From Miscanthus floridulus (lineage: Eukaryota; Streptophyta; Magnoliopsida; Poales; Poaceae), in the NCBI RefSeq assembly GCF_019320115.1, contig NC_089593.1:37085835-37149834 (forward strand): DNA of 64,000 nt, written 5' to 3'. How positions within the stretch are numbered: the stretch's first letter is position 1; each line of letters opens with the position of its first letter. The notes beneath the pieces are model-generated. The model searched no databases. It was not told where the DNA came from and was given only the letters and a program-made list of their open reading frames with translations. Of the stretch, positions 35,421 through 48,600 are shown piece by piece. Position numbers and translations under genes: made by a program.

Positions 35421-37110
35421 ATGCATACGGAAGCCCATTACCCCAAGTACCTCGTCTACTACCTCCTCATACTCGGCTCATGGCTCCTCTTCTGTCTTCT
35501 CCACTTTCAGTACTTCCACCTCTCGCTCTCCTCCTTTGCAGCACCCCACCCCGCCGCGCTCGTTGTACTCCCCATCGCGCTCGATGCAAGCTTCCTTCCC
35601 TCCCTGACCGTCGAGGCTGACAACAGGCGGCGGTCAGCATCGTCGTCGGTGGTGGCGGCATCACCTTCACCATCGTCACCACCATCGTGCGAAGGACGGT
35701 ATGTCTACATGCTGGACGTGCCGTCACGGTTCGATATACTCAGGGACTGCGTTGCTGGTTCGCCATTGTTCAACGACATGTGGAGCTGGTGTGCAATCAC
35801 GGTCAATGCCGGGCTTGGCCCCAAGATTGGCCCCGCCGCCGGCAATGGCAGCGACGGTGACAAAGATATCATCCCCAGCACCGGATGGTAAGCTAGCACA
35901 CACATCAGTGTCCAGTGATATGATGGTTTTAAGTTTGTGAGACCGGACAAAGTGGTTGTGCTCACGGATGTGTACTTGTATGTGTTGCCGCAGGTACAGC
36001 ACGGACCAGTACTCGCTGGAGGTGATCTTCCACAACTGGATGCGGCGGTACGAGTGCCTCACCAACGACCTGGCAGCGGCGACGGCGGTGTACGTGCCGT
36101 ACTACCCGGCGCTGGAGCTGCACCAGCACCTGTGCGGGTCCAACACCACGGTACGCGACGGCCCGTCGGAGGCGTTCCTGCGGTGGCTGTCTTCGCAGCC
36201 CACGTGGGCGGTGCTCGGCGGGCGCGACCACTTCATGGTGGCCGCCAAGACAACGTGGATGTTCCGGCGGGAGCCCGGCGGCCAAGACGAAGGGTGCGGC
36301 AACAACTTCCTCGGCCAGCCGGAGTCCCGGAACATGACGGTACTCACGTACGAGTCCAACATCTGGGCGCCGCGGGACATCGCCGTGCCGTACCCGAGCT
36401 ACTTCCACCCGTCGTCGGCCGGCGAGGTGGCCGCGTGGCAGGCGCGTGCGCGGGACGCGCCGCGCCCATTCCTGTTCGCGTTCGCGGGCGCACGGCGTAT
36501 CAGGGGGCAGCTGGCCATCCGCGACCGCGTCTTCGACGTGTGCGAGGCCGCGGCGCGGCGAGGTCGGTGCGGGATGCTGGACTGCAGCCACGGCCTCGAG
36601 GGCAGCATCACCTGCCGGTCGCCGCGGAAGCTCGTCTCCCTCTTCACCTCCGCGCGCTTCTGCCTGCAGCCGCGCGGGGACTCCTTCGCGCGCCGCTCGT
36701 CCATTGACAGCGTCATGGCCGGCTGCATCCCCGTCTTCTTCCACCGGCCATCCACGCTCAAGGCGCAGTACCGCTGGCACGAGCCAGAGCCTGGCCGAAG
36801 CAACGATGGTGACCGCCGGTACTACGTGCTCATCAACTCCAGCGACGTGCTGGAAGGGAGAGTGGACATCGAGGAGGAGCTGAGTAGGTACACGGATGAC
36901 GAGGTGGCCGCCATGAGGAAGGAGGTGATCAAGATGATCCCGAGGTTCCTGTACAAGGACCCAAGGGTGAGGTTCGAGGGGGAAATGAGGGACGCGTTCG
37001 ACATCACCATTGACGAAATGATGGCTAGGATGAAGAGGATCAAGAATGGAGAGAATTTGATATGGAAGGGCGACGACAGGGATGAGGATTTTGCTGCGAA
37101 CGATTCGTGA
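35421..37110 (+). CDS. GT47 exostosin-family glycosyltransferase, MUR3/KATAMARI1-like xyloglucan galactosyltransferase
   Basis: Exons 35421-35887 and 35994-37110 join at a GT-AG intron of 106 bp that splits the Trp codon at residue 156, giving 527 residues. Residues 10-33 form a single hydrophobic span after a short N-terminus, the type II signal anchor of Golgi glycosyltransferases. A Ser/Pro-rich stem (60-90) follows. The exostosin domain (PF03016) starts at GRYVYMLDVPSRFD (92-105) and runs to about residue 480. It includes YVPYYPALELHQHLC, WAVLGGRDHFMV, the conserved FCLQPRGDSFARRSS, and DSVMAGCIPVFF. Family members add galactose to xyloglucan side chains or related wall polymers in the Golgi; the exact acceptor here is inferred. 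The start ATG precedes the signal anchor and fits the family length. The frame is intact and GC-rich, the only complete host gene in the window. Confidence 0.9.
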
Positions 37111-37555
37111 CATTGGCTGAAAACTTCTCTTTTGTGTTCACATGTGACGGTACTAGACTAGTAGTTTTGTTGTTATGTGTTGGTAGTTAATCAGAGTACA
37201 GTTGCAATGTAATAAGATAACAAAATTAGGAGAGGTTTAAAATGAATTCAAGGTACGTGTTAATTAAGGAATGAACCAACAAGATTAGAGCTAGGGATTT
37301 GGGGGTATGAGGCCAACAAGAGAGTTCATTCCTAGATCTAATCTTTATTGGAGTTCTCCCAGCGCTTAGAGGGATGCCCATGGAAAAGGCCAATTAAGAC
37401 TTGACATGACTGCATTTCCTCCCCCATCTTGCTCTGCTTGTGTTATGTTCTAATTGTCCCAAGAATTTCTTCATAAGTGATACACACTGAAAGATAATCT
37501 CTCTTGTTGCCTTGCCATGACATAAAGTTTGCCAATTCTACAGGAATGTCTGTAG
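37111..37555. other. 3' UTR and downstream sequence of the GT47 gene
   Basis: AT-rich sequence directly after the stop codon, with GTAATAAGATAA near 37210 as a possible polyadenylation region. Nothing else recognised. Confidence 0.35.
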
Positions 37556-38470
37556 AATAAATGAATCTCATATCACTTTAATTTCCAAGAAAGATGATGC
37601 GGCAAAGGTTTCAGATTTCAGACCCATCTCATTGCTCAACACCTCCATTAAGATAATCACCAAGATTCTAGCCAATAGACTTCAAGTGGTAATATGGTTT
37701 TATAATACATAGAACCATCCAAGATTATCTGGCTTCTTTTGAATACATTCACATGTGCCATCAAACCAGGAAAGAATTGACCATCCTTAAGCTTGACTTT
37801 GAAAAGGCTTTTGACAAAGTTGAGCATGAACTAATACCGCAAATTACGGAAATCAAGGTATTAACACCTAAATGACTAACTTGGATGAAACTTATTTTTC
37901 AGCTATCCTACTCAATGGGGTGCCTGGTAAAGTTTTTTGTTGTCGTATAGGAGTTCAACAAGGAGATCCACTCTCACCTCTGTTTTTTTGTGTTGGCTGC
38001 TGACTTCCTTCATACTTTACTAAACTCAGCCAACAACCATGGCCATCTGCATCTTCCAATTCCTCTGTAGAGCGACAGGGCTTCCCCATCCTGCAATACG
38101 CAGATGACACCCTCATTTTTATGCAAGCGGTTGTTGATCAGTTGAGATACCTAAAAGACTTTTCATCTCCTTTGTTGAATCCACAGGTCTTAAAGTGAAT
38201 TTCTATAAATTAGTGATGGATCCTATTGCTGTCCCACAAGATAAGTTCAATCATTTAGCGACCACTTTTGCATGTTCAAAGGGATCTTGTCGTTTACTCA
38301 TCTCGGTTTACCTTTAAGCCTGACCAAGCCCTTAGTTGTAGATTCTTGGCCAATGGTCTTGAGGTGTGAAAGAAGATTGATTACCATTTCTATTTTCCTT
38401 AGTCAGGATGGCCGACTAGAACTTACTAATGTGGTTTTCATTACTCTTTCAACTTTTTCTATGAGTATGT
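37556..38470 (+). pseudogene. LINE reverse transcriptase relic
   Basis: In several frames the sequence reads SKKDDAAKVSDFRPISLLN, TKILANRLQ, LDFEKAFDKVEHE, LLNGVPGK, GVQQGDPLSPLFF and QYADDTLIFMQA, in the order of an L1 reverse transcriptase. Frameshifts, stops and a deletion break it. The wording is close to the LINE at 10680-22825 (QYADDTLLIMQA), so it belongs to the same family but is older. No ORF1, endonuclease or 3' tail was found. Confidence 0.75.
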
Positions 38471-38559
38471 TTCTCTTTAAATGAAAATCAACTATAAAAC
38501 TAGAAACATGTTTATGCATAACTGCTGGTGCATTGATTTTATTGTAGTGAATGGTCTTT

Positions 38560-41500
38560 TCCAACATTCAAAACAGATTTTAAATGAATTTGCAAAATAG
38601 CTTTGGAATAAAAGAAAGGGAAAAGAAAAAGGAAAAAAAACTCCCTGTCGCTCCTTTTGGCCCAGCGTCCCAGCTCCCAGGCCTCACTCCCCTCTCCTCT
38701 CTCTCTCTCTCAGCCGATGACCTTCCCTGCTGCCTTTTTACGGTGCGGCCCAGTCAGCCGGGCTGGCCCAGTAGCCTGGTGGAGAAGCCCGCGCGCCCAT
38801 CCTTCCTTCTCTCGCTGACGAAGCGACCCCACACATCAGCCGCATCACCTACTATCGGCACGAAAAATGTCGACACGTAGTAAGCCGGAAGGATCTGCTT
38901 AGGATGAGCCCGGAGATCCGCTTGGCTTCAACGCAAGATTAACCGATCCTGCGAATTCCTCCCGAGGCATGTCAGTCAATTTGACCTGCAATTGACAAGG
39001 AGAGAAAGTTTATCAGTAATTTAAGATGGAACAAGCCGGTCTTTACCTAGATAGTTCCAAGTGTGCCGTTTCGGGAGCAGCGAAAATCGACTAAATAGCC
39101 GATACGCACAGAAATTGGCTATTACGGACAGTAAAGCTTATGAATCACGATTGATTTTATATTGATAAGTACAATGCCCACAGATGTAAGTGAAATCATC
39201 AACTAGGTGAATATTATCAGTGTGAATCATTGAGCCGATGAATCTAATTGAGAAAGGATATAACATGCAAACAAATCGACTATCTAGTATAAATGGATTT
39301 ACAAACACTCTTAATCTAATCTGTTACCATCAACAATGAGGTTCGACCGAATTGATGGTAGCTATGATGATAATAACAAACTAAAACCTTAGAATCCGTA
39401 AAGCCATCTATACGTCGACAGGCTTTCCGAAAGACACGCTATATGTGTGAAAGCTCAAAGTGGATCGGCTGAAATAGCCGATTTGGGTGAAGAGGGACTA
39501 CAACATGTGAACAATCGACTATTTCACATAGACAAACCTATGAACTCATCAGACCTAACCTGCTATCTCTAATAGTGGGGGTCGATCAGATCGATCAGCT
39601 ATGATAAAGACAACAAATTAAACCTTTAAAGTCAATAGATCTACTCACATTTAACAGAATCATGGAGACACACTGTAGGCGTTAAAGCATAAGCGATCGG
39701 CTATTTAGCCGATGCAGGCATAGCAAACAGTTAAGGTCACGTCTAATCAAGAACAAATCTACTAACTAGCATCCTCCAATCTACAGCGCCATCAGTGGGG
39801 ATCGACCGGATCATTACAACCATAATAGCGAACTATAGACCAGATTTAACTAACCAGCAAACCTCTTCAGGATCATGCATACCTTAACCGTGTACTATGC
39901 ACGATCGAGATCGAAATAGAACAGCCGATGAAACATAACCCGTCGCTCAAAGTAAGAGACATCATGTTGTGACAAAGCAAACGACAGACTAAAAGAATAT
40001 GAGGCCGATCTAAATCGATCTCGACTGGGCAGATTGATGTTGCTGCAAACTAATAACAATAAGAACATCAGCAAAATCGATAACTTAATGAATCTACTCG
40101 AAGGACGCCACCCTTAGGTAGAACTGATAACTTGACCTTAATCTAATTTGAGCAGTGGAGGTCGTCTGGATCGATGCAACCGTACTTGAACTAGACAAAA
40201 GTCGATAACTAGCGTATACTAGAGTTCGCAGTGAAGGTCGAACTTAACCAATGCAGCCGTACAAACAAAAGTATAAGCCATGATGGTACTTACAGACAAG
40301 CCGAAGGTCGGGCGGACCGATACAGCCCTGCTTGTTGAAGAACTCGCCGAGATCTACACTACTCCTACTCCTAAGGGTTGGCACGAAGTCAAAAAAAAGT
40401 AAATTGTATTTGATTGATTGGATGTCCTCTTACAATAGCTGGGGTCCAATATTTATACCTAGGGCCCAAGCATGAATCCTACTTAAGTACGACTCATTGT
40501 AATCTTTGGTATAAAAGAAAATACTCCTAACTTAAGATAACTTGGACCCTAATCTTTCCCTTTTTGTAGAGTTCGATATGTATTTCCCGACGCCAACCAT
40601 AGCACATTGTCATTATCCGCTGACGTCATTCGAAGGGAGCCGATTCCAGTGTCGCATCTAAATTAGCTGATATCAAACCTTATGCAATCGATTTCTTGAT
40701 TGACACAATCTTAGAAGTTTTGAGTTTCCGCGTTCTTCTTTCCAAATTTTGGTGTAAACACCTACCTCCCGTGCCCGAGCAGAACTCCAGGCAGAGGAAA
40801 TTGCCGCCCAAATCCTAGGCATTTCAGGATTTCTCTATGTGGGACGCAAGCTGAGCCACCCTATAAAGCCCCAAAGCTCCTACAACTCTTGGTTCCCATC
40901 TACACGCCGCCTGCTAGCCCTAGCCACGCCTCTACCCTCACCGAGTCTCGCCGGGTTGAGAGCCGACACCGCCACAGTCAAGCACGTCGTCTGCCACTTC
41001 ACCACCATTTGCGACCACCTACTGAGCCCTGCGACAAGGTTATGAAGCTACAGGGTTCGTTCTCTTTCTATTTTTCTCTCTTTGTCTGTCTCCCGCCGCC
41101 GCCGGTATTCATAGGAAGTCACCGCCTACCCCGTCGAACTGTACATCGTCACCGTTCATTCCCCATTGTCGAGAATCACCTAGGTGAGCTTGCAATCTTC
41201 CGCTCTACCTCCCTGTGCTCTCCCCACAAGAAACCGAATCCCTAAGCCCTTTTTCATTGAACTCCGGCGAGCTCGCATCACCGGCAATGGCTTCCGCCGC
41301 ACAGGTCAATGTTCTGGCCAGCCAACCTCGCCCAAACCATCACATCCGTCCATCCCCAGATCAATAGCCTAGATTAAAGCATACCACTTCACCTCTTTGA
41401 TTAGTCTACCACCACAGTCATGGACACGGCCCATAGCTCCACGTCGGTCGATTCACCATGAACCCGCGAATCGGCAGCCGCCACATGGCCTCCACGCGGG

Positions 41501-42870
41501 CAACGACTAGGTCGCCTCACGACTTTGCAAAAACCTCCTCCAACTTCCCCCAAAACAGCCCACCATCCTGAACCGATTCAAAAACTGATTTTATTTGTTT
41601 TAATTTGAAAATCAAGTTCCAGTTATTCACAGAATTGCCATTAGACACGATTAGCCCGTATCTTCTCTGTTTTTGCTCGGATTTGAATGATTCCCATGTC
41701 TGCGTGTTCGTAGCATCGCGTAGAAATGTTTTAAAACCTTTTGAACAGCTATTTCTAATGTTTTGTGTTTTGTTCTAACTAGTCTATGTGTGTTTGCTAT
41801 GCATGTATGGATGGATGCTTGTATGGTGTTGTTTGATCTCGAGTAGACAGTGAGTTTTTCATTGGTGATCCGGAGCAACCCTTTGAAGATCAAGAACAAC
41901 AGCAATACTTTGAAGAAGACAAGTATAATATGAGGACGATCCTTGTTACCTATTCACCTTTAATACAATACTATTCATATGCATGTGTTAATGAACCACC
42001 TAGAGTTTATCTACCTTGATATTGATATTGTGTCCTTGATTTACCTATGGTTTTTGCATGTGGGTAGTGTGCTTAATTAGCTTGTTTCAACCAATATTGA
42101 GTAAGGAATATAATTAAATATGTATATGCAACATGGTATTAAAACGTGCTTTCTAACAACATGTAACCAAGGCAGGGCTAGAGCATTGAGTCTTTTCTTA
42201 TGGTGCTCTAGTTTCTCTCCTTAAGGACTCATCTTTACGCAGCAACCCAGGACTTGCAGTACAACACGAGGACCACATGGCTCTGGTCTTAGTCTAGTAC
42301 CTTGCTCTGTTCTAGTTTGTAGCGGCTTACCGAAAGGGCAAGAGGGGTGTTTTGTCCTTCTCCATTTGCCTCCCTATGATGGTTTTCTCCCTTCAAATGT
42401 GATGAACACTTATCATGTTCTGAGGCGACAAGAAACAAAAACAACCATCCCTAACTACATCTTATGCCCAACTAGGTAATGCCTTGGTATGTTGCGTTCT
42501 TTGGATGGAAATCAGGGATATACCAATATTGGTTATTGTACGATGACTAGGTTGGTTCAAAAATATATCATACTATCGAAATGAGTTGTCCACGCTTATA
42601 GTTCTTACATATACACGGGCAAGGTGGTGCCAACGATCAGGTCAAGAAATCTCAACTCAATAGCACTGCTGGTGTAGCGAAGACCAATAGCAATATCACT
42701 ATTGTCTCTTGGAAAGATGTAATTATTCCGCTAGAGTTCATTGTTAGCATTTTCCTTGTATTGTACATCATAAGCTAAGCTAGATAGATCATTTGTACTA
42801 CTTTTGTATCATCTATAGAAGTACTTAGCCACTGATTTGAAAGAGTAGAACTTCTACTTTCAACTATAAC
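38560..42870 (+). mobile_element. Ty3/gypsy (Tekay/Del-like) LTR, plus orientation, split by a solo LTR
   Basis: The left piece (to 38852) and the right piece (from 40760) join across the inserted solo LTR. Composition follows the other Tekay-like LTRs here: AT-rich start, AAAGAAAAAGG tract, GC-rich leader (TATAAAGCC at 40861), then an AT-rich 3' half with GTGATCCGGAGCAACCC. The borders are not marked by clear TG/CA ends. No ORF in it shows a protein domain. Confidence 0.5.
38853..40759 (-). mobile_element. solo LTR of a Ty3/gypsy element, 1.9 kb
   Basis: On the minus strand it starts TGTTTACACCAAAATTTGG at 40759. The far end is CGTGCCGATA at 38853, read as a decayed CGTGCCGACA. The 5-bp duplication CCTAC lies at 38848-38852 and 40760-40764. 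A TATAAATA (40457-40450, minus) and repeated GGCTATTTAGCCGAT-type words are inside. There is no internal region, so unequal recombination has removed it. Confidence 0.75.
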
Positions 42871-44098
42871 GATATGTATGTATGAATCACACTTGAATAT
42901 TGTATAATTGGACTTTTAATTAATTAGTGGACTTTGTTGGCACTAAATTCGTTTAGATTTAGTTAACGCATTAGCTAGTCATTCGGCTCATAGCAAATGC
43001 ACAGGTCGTTAACTCGTTTGCTGATTCTTTCGTTTGTCGTACGGCTCATAGCAACACACGGGTTGTCAACTCGAGAGAAGGATCAATCTACCGACAAGGA
43101 GGCACAACATGATGCCTGAGAGAAGGATTAGTCTACTAGCAAAGAGGCGCAAGACGAGGCCGAAATGCTTACTCAACAGATGTTCAAAGAGAAATTAGTG
43201 CTCGATGCACAGCTCTTCGAATAAGAAGGCATCATGAGCATAGAAAGACGAGGAACCACTCTACTTCACTCTCTTTAATTTAGGCTAGTTTAGTTGGGAG
43301 TCAAAGTTGAGTCGAGCTAAGCTCTGGTTTGTTTTTTAAAATTTATTTCTGGAGGTGTGCATTATATAAACACCTCTGAAAATCCTTGCTAATATTGACC
43401 TTTAAACAGAGACAGGGGAGCCGCCCACCTCTGGAAATTTCGTTTGGCCAACTCTGAAAATGAATTTCTTAGTATTGTTTTCTAAAATCCTTTTTGTATT
43501 AGTGGCAAATGAAGTTAGGATTTAATAGAGACATTTTCTTGGGATCTGTCTACCCATGGGGCGAGTCATTTTGGGCGCCCCAACACCCGATCGGCAACAG
43601 ATAAAAAATTGAGTGCTTCTTGTCCATGCAACACTTGATTTTCATGACCCTTGGATCTAGATTAAATCAACAAAAAAATCCAAACAACACAAAAAAATAA
43701 CCAGATTATTTTTATGTAAGTCAAATTGGAAAATATCAAAGGAGAACCAAATAAAACATACAGAAAATAAAAAAACCATAAAATAGACAGATTATTTGTA
43801 TGGAAGCCAAATTGAAAAATTTCAAAGGGAAACCAAATAAAACATACAGAAAATTAGAAAAAAAAAAGGCAAAAAAAGATCAGATAATAGTTTGAGTAAT
43901 TCTGACTATTCTTATTTACGAATAATCAATTTACATTAATTAAAGATAGAACTTACAACCAAACAGAAGTAGTAAAATATGGTACAATAACATGTAATCT
44001 GCTCCTGATAAAGGAATGAATATACATACAGTACATAGCTAGGGGCTAGGTGATTTGACGGGGCAGCATGTCCCTTCACTTGCAAAGCAGCAGGCAAC
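42871..44098. other. unannotated sequence with short imperfect repeats
   Basis: Between 42980 and 43160 two imperfect repeats are seen: CGGCTCATAGCAA...AACTCG twice, and GAGAGAAGGAT...GCAAGGAGGC-like words twice. At 43340-43470 the words ACCTCTGAAAAT recur in both orientations, as in a worn CACTA or MITE end. No ORF. Confidence 0.3.
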
Positions 44099-46446
44099 TT
44101 GTAACATTCCGTAATTCTGTGTAATAAAAAAATCCTAACTTTTTTTTAAAAAAAATTGCTTGGATGTGTGTTGCATGTAAATGTTAGGTCAAACTCAAGT
44201 CAAATGTTTTCTCTTCCGATCGCAAATTCAAAATCTAAGCTTCAAAACTTTTTACAACAAACTGCTTGTCATTAGGATTGATCACCTACGTGACGAGAGG
44301 TGTTTACAAATAAAATGTTTTTCAGGAAAAATTAAAACCTTGGCACTCGAATTCAACATGCAACCCGCTCGCATGATTTATTATTCCTAAAACGTAAACC
44401 TAACTCTCTCCCATACCCTTCAAATTGAGTTTAAAAATAAATTGATGCACCATTTAGTATAAGATGCATGTGTGATTTGGATCTTCTTGATTGTGCTTGG
44501 AGGTAGCCTTGATTCCCAGAATTCCCTAGAGAAAATAGGAAATCTTTCTCCTTTGCCCCATGGCCAACAGGCACTATCTAGCCCCTTGCTTCCCTAGAGA
44601 CTAGCTCGCCTCCTTGCCGAAGTGGCCCAGACCAACTCCCTCCCTCCTCCTTCGCCTCAGGCCGGAGCAGGCCCAAGCCGCGCCTCGGCCCAGCCCAGGT
44701 ACCAGCAGGGAAGCAGCCCAACTCGCCTGCCCTGCCCCGCACCCGCGCGGCACGCGCCAGACGGCAACGCCGCCGCTCCCCTCGATCGGATCCTCACTGT
44801 GTATGCTCCTATATATATGGCTTCTAGGCCCCGCTCATTAGCTACAGCAGATGAAGCCCCCGTCGCTGCCCGTCTCCCTTCCTCTGACGATCGCGTGCGC
44901 GGCACGCGGAAGCGACGCCAGCTCCAGTCGCGAGCGCGTGCGGCGCCACGGTGGGGCCCTTTGGCCAGCGACGGGAAGCTGCAGAAGACCGCTCGCCTCC
45001 ATCGCCCCTCCGTTGCTTTTCCATCCCTGCAGTGTCGTCTTCTTCCTTCACCTGCCCCGTCCCCTTCTTTTCCGTCGGAGCCGTAGCCTTCCGTCGCTCG
45101 CTCCGTCTATCGTCGCGGACGCCGCGCCTTCACGGGCCCCGCCTAAAGCTGCGCCCCGCAGCGCCCTTTACCGCGCAGACCAGCGTCGCGACCTGCCTCC
45201 CTTCGCGAAGCTTCCCGAGTCGGCGCTCAGATGCACGCTGCGTGTCCCCGCTGCGCGGACGCCATGACCACCGCCGCCCGTAGCACGGTCCACCCCTCGG
45301 CGAACCCTAGCCGCGGGCTATAAGAACCCAAGCCGGTTGCCTCCCTTGACCTCTCCCTCTCCCAGCCGCCGCAGCCCCCCTTCCTCTCTGCCTCCCTTCT
45401 CAGCCCAAGGCCGCCATGGCCGAGACGCCCTGAGGCTACGACGGCGCGAGCACGCCGCCGTCACGGAGCTCTGCCTGCAGCCCTGCACCGAGCCTTCGTC
45501 GCCACGGAGCCGTGCGACGGGCGTGCCCACACCACGACGCCACCGCGGCCGCGTCATCTTCCTCGGAGCCCCGTCAAGCCGCCTCGCCACTCCGAGCCCC
45601 GCCTCTCTTCCACCGCGACCACCGCACCGCCACAGCCCCGAGCCAGGCCGCGTGTCCGCCGGTAAGCCCTTCACGGTGGCCAAAGCTCCCACCTTTACCA
45701 CCTTGCTGTCGTTTGGGACTGAGATCGGCCTCCGTGCCGTGTGCTCTACTCGGTCGTCACAGGGAAGCCGCATCGCCTCGACCGTTCGCACCGCCCGGCA
45801 TCGCCGTCTCACCTAGCCACCACGACACCGGGCCACGCCACCTCACTCGGGAACGCGTCGACGCCGAGCAAGCAGGAGCGGAACCGCGCCTTCACCTCGA
45901 GCCAACCACGTCCGCGACCGCACCGCCGCACCAGAGTCCGTGCACCGCCCCAACTGTTCCCGCTACCCCAGACTTCGCCGGTGAGACCATCGAAGCCCAA
46001 AGTCTCGACCTTCTCTTCCTTGCCAACCGCCTAACCTCTGTGCCCGCCTTCGAGCCACAGCTGCAGCGCCTCGACTTGCCTCGTGACCGCGTCCTCAACC
46101 TCCGCCAGGCACCCATCTCCGCCAATCTGCGCCTCGACCACGTCCGCGCCAGCGTCATCGTGCCCACGCACGGGAACGCCGGGGCGCACCACGAAGCCGC
46201 ACCGCCGGAACAACCTCTCGGAGCCCTGCGTCAACAGCCGGAGCAGGGCGCTGAGCCGTGAGCACGCGCGGATGGCATCGACGCGACCTCGGCCTTTCCT
46301 GCACTGACCCCTACCTGCGCTACCGGAATCCTCAAATTTATGAGTGTTTTTATGTTTGTCGAGTGTATTTTTTTTGACACTCGGCGAACAATTTCTTTGT
46401 CGAGTGCTACGCTAAAAACACTCGGCAAAAAAAAAAAACACTCGGC

Positions 46447-47867
46447 CACTACCGGAAACCCTTAGTTCGCCGAGTGCAAAAATCTTTACCGAGTACATTA
46501 TATCGGACACTCGGCAAAGAAGTTTTTTTTTTAGTGCTACCACAAAAACACTCGGCAAAATAATTGCACTCGACAAAAGAGGTAAAAAACACTCGGCAAA
46601 GTTTGGCACTCGACAAACGAGAACAAAAACACTCGGCAAAAGATAGGCGCTCGTAAAGTCCACATCCGTTAGTACGTGTGCCGTCCGAAGGAGAAGAAGA
46701 AAAAGAAGAAAAATAAAAAAAGGGGTTTGCCGAGTGTCCCGATCTGACACTCGGCAAACCCGAATTTGTTGAGTGTCAGATCTCGGACACTCGGCAAACA
46801 CATCGCGGCCTCCACGTCGTCGATCCGCGGCACCAATTCATCCGCCAATCAGAGACCGCTGCTCCATTCTATAAATAAACCGCACCCCACGTCTCTCCTC
46901 ACATCAATCAAAATTCCCCATCCTCAAATCAACGTGTCGCCGGACGGCGGTGCGGCGCCAGTGTGCGTCTTCTCCTTCTCCGGCCCGTGGGTGGGTGACA
47001 CGCGGTTCAAGGCGCGGCTGGAGCGAGAGTTGGGCGTGTACGTGCACGTCGGCGCGGAGCTGGCGCTGGACCTCATGGTGTCGCGGTACCTCAAGGAGGA
47101 AACGCTGGACCTGGCGTGCTTCCACAACCTGGAGGCGCACCTGCACCTGCTGGACGACTACCAGGGCCGCGGCCGGGAGTTCAGGCTCTACGGCAGGGAC
47201 CCGGCGCTGGTGACCCCACGGCGAGGGCACGACATCGATATTCATGATGTGCTCCTCGTGGAGGTCCAGCAGCCTGAAGGTGCTCCGGGATGCGGCGCGC
47301 GGCCGGCCGGTGGCTCGGGACGGGGTGGCACAGGTCTACGCGGCTCGCTGGCTTCCACGACAACGACTGCAACTCCTCCCAGCACGCACGCGCGCAACGC
47401 CGCGTGGGCGAGCAGCCGGAGCGAGCAGAATGCCTTGCTAGCTTGATGACCTCACCGTGATGTCATGCTCACACATTATACGGCCATTTTCCTTTAGAAA
47501 AATAAATTCAGAAAAACTTTAGAAATACACTTCTACAGTCCTCTGGATGTTTGCCGAGTGTTTTTCGCGTGGACACTCGGCAAACATGACATCTTTGCCA
47601 AGTGCCGGTGCCGTTAGACAATCGGCAAACGCGCCGTGACCGTCCTCTCGCCATCACGTTACTTTTTTTGCCGTGCGTCGGTTTTAGCACTCTGCAAAGT
47701 CTTTGCCGAGTGCACGATAAAAAACACTAGGCAAATAAACTTTTGCCATCATAATGTACGCCATGTGGTGTTTGCCGAGTGTAATACTCGGCAAATCCTT
47801 TGCCGAGTGTTTTTTTGGCTTTGCCGTGTGCCTTATACACACGGCAAAGCTCCTGTTTATGGTAGTG
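46447..47867. mobile_element. CACTA element (inner) of a nested pair, 1,421 bp
   Basis: The ends are CACTACCGGAAACCC and (reverse) CACTACCATAAACAG. The target duplication GGC lies at 46444-46446 and 47868-47870. It has the same GCCGAGTG subterminal repeats as its host element, so both belong to one family. It carries a captured promoter and coding-like segment on the plus strand. Confidence 0.8.
46870..47446 (+). pseudogene. captured host gene segment in the inner CACTA, gene not recognised
   Basis: A TATAAATA box (46870-46877) is followed about 60 bp later by an open, GC-rich frame to a TGA at 47444-47446. It reads VSPDGGAAPVCVFSFSG, then GPWVGDTRFKARLEREL, GVYVHVGAELALDLMVSRYL and CFHNLEAHLHLLDDYQG, and ends in low-complexity Ala/Thr/Gly sequence. 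There is no ATG at the expected start; GTG at about 46931 may be a mutated ATG. The segment has host-gene codon use (third-position G/C) and looks like a real protein fragment, but I cannot name the family. It is bounded by subterminal repeats, so the CACTA element carried it in. Confidence 0.5.
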
Positions 47868-48039
47868 GGCAAAGAGGGGGTTTGCCGAGTGGCAAAAAAA
47901 ACACTCGACAAAGGGGGGTTTGCCGAATGTAAAAAAACACTCGGCAAAGAAATAAAATATTTTTTCTGGTAAAGAAGGAGAAGAAAAAAATAAAAAAAAC
48001 TTTGCTGAGTGCTCAGATCCAGAGCACTCGACAAAGAAA

Positions 48040-48600
48040 TTTTGCTATAACACCCCAGCCGTCCTCCTTTCCCGCCCCGCCTCCCTCTCTCCAAATTCGC
48101 GCGCCCGACCCCTCCTCCTTTCCCACACCGACTCGCCTCCCTCTCCGGCTGCCGCCCCGACCCCTCCTCTCCCTCTCTCCGGTCGTCGCCCCGGCCCCTC
48201 CCCTCCCTCTCTCCGGCCGCCACCCCGCCCCTCCTCTCCCTTTCTCTGACCGCCGCCCCACCCTCTTCCCTGGATCTGGCCGGATTCGGCCACCGCACCG
48301 CCCCTCCTCCCTGGATCCAACGGGGACTCGCGGAGTGAGGCCTCGGGTTGAGTGCCCCACGAGAGGCGGTGGACTCTGTGGTGGTGGGTGCGGGCTTCGT
48401 GGTGGTGGGCGCGATGGCCGACCGTGAGTTGGTCGTGGTCGAGGCGGGCCCCAGCTTCGGCACCGGCAGCTCGGGCGTGGTGGCGTGGCAGGCGTGGTGG
48501 CGGCGGGAGGCAGCTCGATGGTGTCGTGGCGGTGGGAGGCAGCTCGGTGGTGGCAGGGGGAGGCGACTCGATGGTGGGCGGTGACCGGTGGTGGTGCTTG
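48040..48600. other. pyrimidine-rich and GC-rich segment in the outer CACTA
   Basis: A C/T-rich tract (48050-48300) with CTCCCTCTCTCCGG repeats turns into a G-rich GTGGTGG segment. Long frames on both strands are low-complexity. It resembles captured 5' UTR sequence; no protein is recognised. Confidence 0.35.

Noticed and set aside
35962..37113. 383-codon open frame on the minus strand opposite the GT47 gene
   Set aside because: It is the antisense shadow of a GC-rich exon; the Arg/His-rich translation has no domain, while the plus strand gives a full family match.
44614..46307. Several overlapping open frames of 100-250 codons in GC-rich DNA
   Set aside because: Low-complexity Arg/Pro/Ala/Ser text in all frames on both strands; it is the GC-rich leader part of a gypsy LTR.
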